Source of the DNA: an uncultured Alistipes sp.
Lineage (GTDB): Bacteria; Bacteroidota; Bacteroidia; Bacteroidales; Rikenellaceae
Assembly: GCA_934754975.1 (NCBI GenBank)
Contig: CAKVKI010000049.1
Location: 1-13,071 of the forward strand
DNA: 13,071 nt
Direction: 5' to 3'
This document shows positions 7,342 through 13,071 of the stretch, piece after piece (position 1 is the first letter of the stretch; each line of letters begins with the position of its first letter). A program made the translations under genes and the position numbers. The notes below the pieces were generated by a model. The model worked only from the letters and a program-made list of their open reading frames with translations, was not told the DNA's origin and ran no database searches.

Positions 7342-7434
7342 CCTCTTATCCTTTTTCCGTTCCATCCGTTATACGGCCCGCCGCCGGCAGCCGGAACATC
7401 TCTCCGCACACGGCCGGAACGCCGCGAAAAATCG
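7342..7434 (-). other. intergenic gap between mutS2 and murF-alr
   Basis: Ninety-three bases with no gene. I see no TAnnTTTG box, so murF-alr may be expressed by read-through from mutS2. The octamer GCCGGAAC occurs twice in direct orientation on the plus strand (7390-7397 and 7413-7420), and CCGT-TAT-ACGG forms a four-base hairpin near 7367-7377. Neither is strong enough to call a terminator or operator. Confidence 0.5.
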
Positions 7435-9927
7435 TCAATCCATCTTAAAAGTTACGATCGTAATGCCCGCCCCGCCGCGGTCGGCATGTTCGTCCCTGGC
7501 GTTCTCGATCTCGGGAACCGTGCGCAGATAACGGCGAATCTCCTCTTTGAGCGCCCCGGTGCCTTTGCCGTGGAGGATCGAAACCGACCCGACGCCCACC
7601 ATCAGGGCGTCGTCGATGAAGTCCTGCACGGCGTCCAGCGCTTCGGCAGCGCGCATGCCCCGCACGTCGATATGGTCCCTGAAGTTGAGTTTGCGGGCCG
7701 AAATATCGACCGAGACCACCGTGCGGGCCGTCTGCGGGCGCGTCGCCTCGCGAAACTCGTTGTTCGAAACCACGGTCAGCAGGTTTTTATCGACCGTGGT
7801 CAGTATCTGGCCGAAGGCGACCTGCGCTTTCTTACCCTTGACCGACTGCACCACACCGACCATATCCTGCCCGGCCATGCGGACCTTGGCTCCGGCTTCG
7901 ACCTCGCGGGGTTTGGGCGGTTCGGGAGCGGCGGCCGCCGCCTGCGCTTCGCCGCGCTGGGTTTTGCGCTCGCTGCGCCGCTGGCGGCGGCGTTCGATGC
8001 GTTCGATCTCACGGGCCACCTGCGCGTCTTTTTCGGCTGTATCGGCCTGCTCGACCACGTCGCGGAAGTCGTCCAGCTCGTGACGCGCCAGGCGCGTCAG
8101 TTCTTTTTCGGCCTGCGCTTCGCGGATGGTCCTGATCGTATTCTCGATCTGCTTGTTGGCATCGGCGATCAACCGCTGGGCCTCCTGTTTGGCCTTTTTC
8201 AGAATCTCCTGCCGCTCGGCCTTAATCTTCGCCAGCTGTTCGGCATAAGTCTGCTCCAGCTCTTCGACCTTGCGGTCCGTCAGGCGGATGCGGTCGCGCT
8301 TCTGCTCCCAGTAATGCTTGTCGCGGGCGATTTCGCGCAGCTGCTTTTCGATGTTGATATGGTCGCTGCCGGCCTTTTCGCCCGCAATGCGGATAATATC
8401 TTCCGGCAGGCCGATCTTGCGGGCGATCTCCACGGCGAACGAACTGCCGGGCTTGCCCGTTTCGAGCCGGAACAGCGGCCGGATATGCTGTACGTCGAAC
8501 ATCATGGCGCCGTTGGCAACGCCTTCGGCGTTCGACGCATAATATTTGATATTGGCGTAATGGGTCGTAATAACGCCGTAGCACCCCTTGGCCAGCAGGC
8601 GTTCGAGGATAGCTTCGGCGATGGCGCCACCGATGATCGGCTCGGTACCCGAACCGAATTCGTCGATCAGCACCAGTGTCGCGGAAGAGGCCCCGGCCAA
8701 CATGTTCTTCATGTTGAGCAGGTGTGACGAATAGGTCGAAAGATCGTCGTCGATCGACTGCTCGTCGCCGATGTCGATGAAGATAGAGCGGAACACGGGC
8801 AGTTCGGAAATCTCCGACGCCGGAACGAGGAAACCGCATTGGAACATATACTGCACGATGCCCGTGGTTTTCAGGCAGACCGACTTACCGCCCGCGTTGG
8901 GACCCGAAATGACGAGGATGCGCTTGCGGCGGTCCAGCTGCATGTCGAGCGGCACGACCTCGCGGCCCTGCGCCCGGAGCGTCTGCTGCAGCAAGGGATG
9001 GCGGGCGTTTTTCAGCACCAGCCGGTCGTCGGTCGAGACGATCGGCTTCACGCAGCCGTTCTCCGAGGCCCAGCGCCCTTTGGCGCGCAGCATGTCGATC
9101 TCGGCCAGGTAATCGCCCGAATCGGCGATCAGCTCCGCATCGGGGCGCACCGAATCGGTGAACTCCGAGAGGATGCGGACGATCTCGCGCCGCTCGGCGT
9201 ATTCCAGTTCGCGCAGTTCGTTGTTGATCTCCACCACCTCGACCGGCTCGACGTAGAACGTGCGCCCGGTGGCCGACTCGTCGTGGATGAAACCCTGCAG
9301 TTTGCGTTTGTTGGCCGCGGCGACCGGAATCACGGCTTTGCCCTCGCGGATCGAAATCTGGGCGTCGGCATCGACAATGCCGGCGTTTTTGGCGGCCGAC
9401 AGCACGGCCTGCAGGCGTTTGGCGGCCTGTCCCTCGCGTTCGCGGATGGCGCGCCGTATCTCCAGCAGACCGGGTGAAGCATTGTCCTTCACGTTGCCGA
9501 AACGATCGACGATGGCGTCGATCCGCTGCACGATTTCAGGCAACGCCGCGACGCCGCGGCTGCGGGCGTAAAGCGCCGGATATTGTTCTTCGCGGCGGAG
9601 AATAAACACGACGATACCGCCGACAACCGTCAGCGCGCGATGCAGCGTCACCACCTCTTCGACGTCGAGGAACGAGCCTTCGACACGCAGCTTGGCGACG
9701 ATATGATCGACGTCGGGATACTCCCCGCCGGGAAATTCGTGTTCCATATCGAGCAGCAGGCGCATCTCGTCGGCCAGCGTCAGCCGCCGGGCGATCTCGC
9801 GCGCCGAGGTCGAAAAGTTCTCTTCGCCCAGCCGCACCCGGGCGGCGCGCATGGTACAGCGTGCCGCAACCTGTTCACGAAGCCGGTCGAAGCCGATCTT
9901 CTGCTCGAAGTTTGCAGGATAAATCAT
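7435..9927 (-). CDS. mutS2: endonuclease MutS2
   Basis: MutS2 is a MutS homologue without the mismatch-recognition domain. Known members bind branched DNA and suppress recombination, or act on collided ribosomes; which applies here cannot be told from sequence. The 830-residue product has the MutS core and clamp (about 1-320), Walker A GPNAGGKS at about 342-349, the ABC-type DEQSIDDDLSTYSSHL signature near 388-403, and Walker B LVLIDEFGSG at about 418-427. A long charged coiled coil follows (about 510-680), then a KOW-like segment near 690-740. The C-terminal Smr domain has DVRG near 754-757 and HGKGTG near 786-791, both nuclease-domain signatures. Length is normal. The N terminus MIYPANFEQKIGFD is natural at the ATG at 9927. 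It lies 21 bases after the MCE gene and is probably co-transcribed with it. Confidence 0.96.
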   Translation of the reverse strand: MIYPANFEQKIGFDRLREQVAARCTMRAARVRLGEENFSTSAREIARRLTLADEMRLLLDMEHEFPGGEYPDVDHIVAKLRVEGSFLDVEEVVTLHRALTVVGGIVVFILRREEQYPALYARSRGVAALPEIVQRIDAIVDRFGNVKDNASPGLLEIRRAIREREGQAAKRLQAVLSAAKNAGIVDADAQISIREGKAVIPVAAANKRKLQGFIHDESATGRTFYVEPVEVVEINNELRELEYAERREIVRILSEFTDSVRPDAELIADSGDYLAEIDMLRAKGRWASENGCVKPIVSTDDRLVLKNARHPLLQQTLRAQGREVVPLDMQLDRRKRILVISGPNAGGKSVCLKTTGIVQYMFQCGFLVPASEISELPVFRSIFIDIGDEQSIDDDLSTYSSHLLNMKNMLAGASSATLVLIDEFGSGTEPIIGGAIAEAILERLLAKGCYGVITTHYANIKYYASNAEGVANGAMMFDVQHIRPLFRLETGKPGSSFAVEIARKIGLPEDIIRIAGEKAGSDHINIEKQLREIARDKHYWEQKRDRIRLTDRKVEELEQTYAEQLAKIKAERQEILKKAKQEAQRLIADANKQIENTIRTIREAQAEKELTRLARHELDDFRDVVEQADTAEKDAQVAREIERIERRRQRRSERKTQRGEAQAAAAAPEPPKPREVEAGAKVRMAGQDMVGVVQSVKGKKAQVAFGQILTTVDKNLLTVVSNNEFREATRPQTARTVVSVDISARKLNFRDHIDVRGMRAAEALDAVQDFIDDALMVGVGSVSILHGKGTGALKEEIRRYLRTVPEIENARDEHADRGGAGITIVTFKMD

Positions 9928-9948
9928 GGTTCTATGTCGGGTAAAGGG

Positions 9949-10950
9949 CTACCGAAGCCGCCTGAGCGAATCGCGTTCGGCTTTCTCGGCGGCCTTTGCG
10001 GCCTTCTTGTCGGCCTTCTCCTTCATCTTCTCGGGATTGCGCCCGAAGAGCGAAAGATGGACGTAACGGCCCGGATACTGTTTGACGTCGGCCAGTAGTG
10101 CGGAGAGATTCTCGCTGGCCTGATTGAGCGAATCGTAAAGTTCGGGATCGTTCATCAGCTTGCCCACCGTGCCCTCGCCCTGCGTGATGCGGGCCACCAG
10201 ATCGTCGAGATGCCCGACGGTCTGCGAAAGCTTGACGGCGAACTCCTCTTCGGAAAACTGCGCGACGACCCGGTCCACATTGCCGATAATGCTGTCCACG
10301 CGCTGGGCGTTGTCGCCGAGCATGTCGGAGAATTTCGAAAGGCTCTCCAGCGCACTTTTCAGGTTGTTTTTCTCGGCGGAAAGGATCTGCGCCATGTCGC
10401 CCGTCACGGAATTGAGGTTGCCGAGCGTCCCGGCGATATTGCCGGCATTGCTCTCCATCAGTTTATTGAGGTTCTCGAGCGCACGCGACAGGTCGGTGGT
10501 GAGCTGCGAGACTTTCTGCTTGAAGAAATCCAGCTCCGAACCGGCCACATCCATCAGGTCACGGTCGCGGCTCGACCGCAGCGTATCCCCCTTGTGCAGG
10601 TAGGTGTCGGCCGTTCCGTAGGTGATTTCGATCGCCTTGGCGCCCATCAGTCCGTTGCTGAAAATCTTGGCTTCCGAGTCGGTCGGAATACGGTACTCGC
10701 GTTTGATGGTGAACCGCAGCACGACTTTGTCGCTACGGGCGGGATCGAACGAAAGGCCCGTCACCGAACCGATCTTGACCCCCTTCATCATAATCGGCGA
10801 AGCGTTCTGCACGCCGTTGATCTGGTCGTAAGCCGCATAATATTCGACGTTGCGGCTGAAAATATCGAATCCTTTCAGAAACCGGATGCCCGCCCACGCG
10901 ACGCCGATCATCGCCACGGCGAAAATTCCGATCTTAACTTCCCTTTTCAT
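9949..10950 (-). CDS. MlaD/MCE family lipid-transport protein
   Basis: MCE proteins are substrate-binding parts of systems that move phospholipids or other lipids between inner and outer membrane. The 333-residue product has one N-terminal membrane helix at about 6-24, an MCE domain at about 35-112 (YDQINGVQNASPIMMKGVKIGSV and the GLMGAKAIEI stretch), a long helical region at about 135-305 with regularly spaced hydrophobics, and a highly charged Lys/Ala/Glu-rich tail. Anchoring in the inner membrane with the bulk in the periplasm is inferred from this layout. No MlaE permease or MlaF ATPase gene lies beside it; in Bacteroidota those are often elsewhere. It starts 13 bases after the amidase stop, so the two are probably one transcript. 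The family call is firm; the transported lipid is unknown. Confidence 0.93.
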   Translation of the reverse strand: MKREVKIGIFAVAMIGVAWAGIRFLKGFDIFSRNVEYYAAYDQINGVQNASPIMMKGVKIGSVTGLSFDPARSDKVVLRFTIKREYRIPTDSEAKIFSNGLMGAKAIEITYGTADTYLHKGDTLRSSRDRDLMDVAGSELDFFKQKVSQLTTDLSRALENLNKLMESNAGNIAGTLGNLNSVTGDMAQILSAEKNNLKSALESLSKFSDMLGDNAQRVDSIIGNVDRVVAQFSEEEFAVKLSQTVGHLDDLVARITQGEGTVGKLMNDPELYDSLNQASENLSALLADVKQYPGRYVHLSLFGRNPEKMKEKADKKAAKAAEKAERDSLRRLR

Positions 10951-10963
10951 ATCTCGTCTGTTT

Positions 10964-12214
10964 TTATTTCACGATCTCTGTTCCCCGGCAGCTCACCACA
11001 AAGGCGTCGGGGAAGACTTTGCGCACCGACGCCAAGTGTTTCTGCGCCGCAGCGCGGGTCTCGTATTCGCCGACGCAATACTTATAACGGTATTTGCCGT
11101 CGGCCGTATATTGTTTCACCTTGCCGCGGTAACTCTTGAACCGCGCGGACGAAGTCGGCACGGTCTGGGGGCTGGCCAGCACCTGCACGGTATAGCGCAG
11201 CGGCAGGGCCTTCTGCTTCGGAGCTTCGGCCTTCGGGGTTTCCGCTTTGGGCGTCTCCGTCTTGGAGGTCTCCCGCTTGGCCGGCGGGGTTGCAGGTTCG
11301 GTTTTGGCGGCTGAGTCCTTCGCATCCGCCTTTCCGTTATTCCCTGATCCGCGCACGGGTTCTTTGCCCACGACGACCTGCTCCGGTTTCTTCTCCGGCT
11401 GCTGCGGCGCCGCAGCCTCTTCTTCAGCGTTGCGCGTTTCGAGTACATAGGCCGAATAGTCCTTCACCCCCTCGTAAATCGAACGGGCGATCTCGGTCTG
11501 GCCCTTCTCCGACTTCATATAGGCCGCTTCCTGCGAATTGGAGAGAAATCCGATCTCGGTCAGCACGCCCGGCATGTCGGTCGCATAAAGCACGCGCAGC
11601 AGCTGGGGTTTGATGCCCCGAGAATGGCGGCCCGCCTTCAGGTAATTGTTCTGAATACAGCGGGCTATCGCCATGCTGTATTCGCCGTAGGTGAACTGCA
11701 GGTTCTGGATATAAGCCCGCACGATGGCCGCCGTGCGTTCGTCGGACATGTCGATCAGGTCCTCGCGGTTGTTCTCGAACAGCGCGTTTTCGTTGTAGCG
11801 CTGCTCCTTGGGGCTTTCGCCCATAATCAGCGTTTCGACACCGCGCGCCGCCGTAGATTTGGCGGCATTGACATGGATCGAAATAAAAAGGTCGCCGCCG
11901 GCCTTGTTGGCGATGTCGGCGCGCGCCTGAAGGTCTTTCGCCTTGTCGGGTCCCAGCGCCTTGTCTGTCTTGCGCGTATAAACCACCTTCACGCCGGGCA
12001 TGCCCTCCTCGATCATTTTGCCGAGTTTGAGAGCCACCTTCAGCGTCAGGTCTTTTTCGCTGGTTCCGCCGTAGTGCGCGCCGGGATCGCTGCCGCCGTG
12101 ACCGGCGTCGATCACCACAACTTCGACTCCGTGCGCAATATTCCCTGCGGCAGCCACGTTCGTAAGAACGGTTGCAGTTGCAAATGCGAATAACAGGAAC
12201 AGTCGTGTGCGCAT
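10964..12214 (-). CDS. N-acetylmuramoyl-L-alanine amidase with C-terminal SPOR domain
   Basis: The enzyme cleaves the bond between MurNAc and the stem peptide, typically to split septal peptidoglycan. The 416-residue product begins with a signal peptide (about 1-23, cleavage likely after AAA), so it is exported. The Amidase_3 domain (about 30-255) shows the zinc ligands His39 in DAGHGG, Glu53 in SEKDL and His114 in SIHVNA, and the catalytic Glu220 in TEIGFLSN. Between His114 and Glu220 is an insert of about 50 residues, common in Bacteroidota homologues and possibly regulatory. A Lys/Pro/Glu/Thr-rich linker with repeated ETPKA follows (about 262-337). The C-terminal SPOR-like domain (about 339-416, opening YTVQVLAS) would bind glycan strands stripped of peptides at the division site. 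It is the first gene of the minus-strand run, divergent from the LptD-like gene. Confidence 0.95.
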   Translation of the reverse strand: MRTRLFLLFAFATATVLTNVAAAGNIAHGVEVVVIDAGHGGSDPGAHYGGTSEKDLTLKVALKLGKMIEEGMPGVKVVYTRKTDKALGPDKAKDLQARADIANKAGGDLFISIHVNAAKSTAARGVETLIMGESPKEQRYNENALFENNREDLIDMSDERTAAIVRAYIQNLQFTYGEYSMAIARCIQNNYLKAGRHSRGIKPQLLRVLYATDMPGVLTEIGFLSNSQEAAYMKSEKGQTEIARSIYEGVKDYSAYVLETRNAEEEAAAPQQPEKKPEQVVVGKEPVRGSGNNGKADAKDSAAKTEPATPPAKRETSKTETPKAETPKAEAPKQKALPLRYTVQVLASPQTVPTSSARFKSYRGKVKQYTADGKYRYKYCVGEYETRAAAQKHLASVRKVFPDAFVVSCRGTEIVK

Positions 12215-12226
12215 ATTTTAAGAGAT

Positions 12227-12234
12227 CAAGTGTA
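12227..12234 (-). promoter_or_regulatory. weak proximal -7-like box for the amidase gene
   Basis: The minus strand reads TACACTTG, seven of eight positions of TAnnTTTG, only 12 bases before the amidase ATG. Used as a promoter it would give an almost leaderless mRNA. The upstream box at 12330-12337 is a better match and the stronger candidate. Confidence 0.25.
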
Positions 12235-12255
12235 AGCTTTCTGTAATTTTTTACC

Positions 12256-12263
12256 TATCTTTG
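12256..12263 (+). promoter_or_regulatory. -7 box for the LptD-like gene
   Basis: TATCTTTG is a full match to the Bacteroidota TAnnTTTG consensus, preceded by a T/A-rich stretch. It lies 59 bases before the ATG at 12323, with a predicted transcript start near 12270. A clear TTTG -33 box is not seen at 19 bases, where the sequence is degenerate. Confidence 0.6.
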
Positions 12264-12269
12264 TCGCGC

Positions 12270-12308
12270 CTGAAAACCCCGTGGGAGGTCGCCAGAGACC
12301 TGATTCAG
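12270..12308 (+). other. possible three-way-junction fold in the LptD-like 5' leader
   Basis: CTGAA at 12270-12274 can pair with TTCAG at 12304-12308. Inside lie a CCC-CGT-GGG mini-hairpin and AGGTC (12286-12290) paired with GACCT (12297-12301). The fold would begin at the predicted transcript start. The stems are short (five, three and five pairs), so chance is a real explanation; no known riboswitch family is recognised. Confidence 0.25.
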
Positions 12309-12313
12309 ACGTT

Positions 12314-12333
12314 TTTGCCGACATGTCGGCAAA
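12314..12333. promoter_or_regulatory. perfect 20-bp palindrome over the LptD-like start codon (possible operator)
   Basis: TTTGCCGACA is followed at once by its exact reverse complement. The ATG at 12323 sits at the centre. The right end overlaps the last four bases of the minus-strand -7 box at 12330-12337, and the centre falls near the transcript start predicted from that box. A protein bound here could affect both directions, and as RNA it would bury the LptD-like start codon in a hairpin. The symmetry is seen directly; the role is inferred. Confidence 0.5.
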
Positions 12334-13071
12334 GGTACGAAAAATTATTGGAATTTTGGATAAATTTAGGGTAAAATATCTATTTTCGGCGGCGGTAATC
12401 CTACTCTTCGCTCAGCTGGTGTTCGGCTCGTCCGCACCCCGGAGCATGTTCGCCACAGCAGCCGCAGACAGCGCCCGCACCCGAGATTCCCTCCCTGCAT
12501 CCCCCCTTCCGGAAGCCGCGGCCGAAGTTCCCGCAACCGCAGCTCCGACACGCAGCGAACGCCGTGCGCAGGCCCGCGCGGCCCGGGAAAAAGCCCGCCG
12601 CCACGCCGAATTCGAAGCCATGTCGCAGGAGGAGCGCGATTCGATGTTCAGTTCGCAGGTCGATTCGCTCATCGCCCGCCGGGCCGACTCGCTCGCCAGC
12701 AGGCAGGCCGACACCGTGGCCCGCGACTCGGTCAAGCGGCCGCGCAAACCCGGGGCTTTCCTCGACGACCCGATTTCGGGCAAGAACAAGGACTCGCTGG
12801 TGTACGACGTGCGCAACAAGATGGTCTACATCTACAACGAAGGCGACGTCACCTACCAGAACAGCAACCTCAAGGCCGACTACATGCAGATCGACATGAA
12901 CTCCAAGCTGATCCACGCATACGGCAAACCCGACTCGCTCGAAGGCAAGGCGATCGTCACCAAGCCCGAATTCACCGACGGCGGCGAAGCCCCCTACAAG
13001 ATGGACACGATCACCTACAACCTCGACTCGAAGAAGGCCAAGATCAAGGGCGTGGCCACGCAGCAGGGCGA
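12323..13071 (+). CDS. LptD/OstA-like outer-membrane LPS assembly protein, N-terminal part (3' end outside the window)
   Basis: LptD-type proteins insert lipopolysaccharide or lipooligosaccharide into the outer leaflet. The visible 249 codons start with a signal-peptide-like segment (basic residues, then a hydrophobic stretch at about 19-36). A low-complexity Ala/Arg/Ser-rich linker with repeated DSL/ADS motifs follows (about 40-145), then an OstA-like beta-repeat region: SLVYDVRNKMVYIYNEGDV and NLKADYMQIDMNSKLIHAYG near 158-201, with another strand pair near 224-245. In Bacteroidota this layout precedes a large beta-barrel, which would lie past the edge. The ATG at 12323 is the only ATG before the hydrophobic segment; TTG at 12356 is a fallback. 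The frame stays open to the last base. Divergent pairing with an amidase and MCE gene supports the call. Full LptD identity cannot be confirmed without the barrel. Confidence 0.82.
   Translation, partial: MSAKVRKIIGILDKFRVKYLFSAAVILLFAQLVFGSSAPRSMFATAAADSARTRDSLPASPLPEAAAEVPATAAPTRSERRAQARAAREKARRHAEFEAMSQEERDSMFSSQVDSLIARRADSLASRQADTVARDSVKRPRKPGAFLDDPISGKNKDSLVYDVRNKMVYIYNEGDVTYQNSNLKADYMQIDMNSKLIHAYGKPDSLEGKAIVTKPEFTDGGEAPYKMDTITYNLDSKKAKIKGVATQQG
12330..12337 (-). promoter_or_regulatory. -7 box for the amidase-MCE-mutS2 transcript
   Basis: The minus strand reads CGTACCTTTGC, containing a full TAnnTTTG match in the flanking context often seen in Bacteroidota promoters, with a long AT-rich stretch upstream (to about 12395). 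The predicted start near 12323 gives a leader of about 110 bases before the amidase ATG. No TTTG -33 box is visible at 19 bases. The box lies within the first codons of the plus-strand LptD-like gene. Confidence 0.55.

Noticed and set aside
7342..7365. Longer murF-alr start at 7365
   Set aside because: It adds only a charged octapeptide, while the N terminus beginning at 7341 already matches the usual beginning of this fusion. It cannot be excluded without peptide data.
7486..8727. A 413-codon open frame on the plus strand, opposite mutS2
   Set aside because: Same reason: an antisense shadow of a gene with Walker and Smr motifs, with compositionally biased product and no family marks.
12401..12916. 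A 171-codon minus-strand frame within the LptD-like gene
   Set aside because: The plus-strand frame has the signal-like segment and OstA-like repeats and stays open to the window edge; the antisense product shows no family features.
1..13071. tRNA, rRNA, CRISPR arrays, insertion sequences, prophage or defence genes
   Set aside because: The gaps are short and were read through. No repeat-spacer pattern, transposase or integrase motif, or tRNA-like cloverleaf was found, and all supported genes are core functions.

Overview
The window looks like chromosomal core DNA from a GC-rich member of the Bacteroidota, most likely order Bacteroidales and possibly Alistipes or a relative. The grounds are a MurF-alanine racemase fusion (a Bacteroidota trait), an LptD/OstA-like protein divergent from an amidase-MCE pair, promoter -7 boxes of the TAnnTTTG type in the non-coding gaps, and strongly GC-rich codon use. 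The genus is inference. There are no RNA genes, insertion sequences, prophage genes or CRISPR arrays.

All complete genes lie on the minus strand; transcription runs from high to low coordinates. In that order they are: a secreted N-acetylmuramoyl-L-alanine amidase with a SPOR domain (12214-10964), an MlaD/MCE protein (10950-9949), MutS2 (9927-7435), a MurF-Alr fusion (7341-4963), a small zinc-ribbon membrane protein (4958-4449), an RsmI-like SAM methyltransferase (4470-3760), GrpE (3691-3092), DnaJ (3087-1918), a 390-base gap, a small single-pass membrane protein (1527-1078), and the first 359 codons of mutL (1077 to the window edge). Most spacings are -22 to +21 bases, so there are probably a few long transcripts. 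Larger breaks occur before murF-alr (93 bases), before grpE (68 bases) and after dnaJ (390 bases). On the plus strand, an LptD-like gene starts at 12323 and runs off the right edge.

Functionally, the right half is envelope biology: an LPS-assembly-like protein, a septal amidase, a lipid-transport-type MCE protein, and a fused enzyme that makes D-alanine and adds D-Ala-D-Ala to the peptidoglycan precursor. The left half is maintenance: the GrpE/DnaJ co-chaperones of DnaK, and MutL of mismatch repair. MutS2 sits between them.

I did not find a convincing new system. The parts worth a second look are non-coding. (1) Between the amidase and the LptD-like gene, two consensus -7 boxes face each other, so the 5' ends of the two transcripts should be complementary, and a perfect 20-bp palindrome holds the LptD-like start codon. 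(2) After dnaJ, a perfect 13-bp inverted repeat encloses a consensus -7 box, next to a GC-rich stretch with degenerate repeats. (3) Two small membrane proteins of unknown function sit next to mutL and murF-alr.
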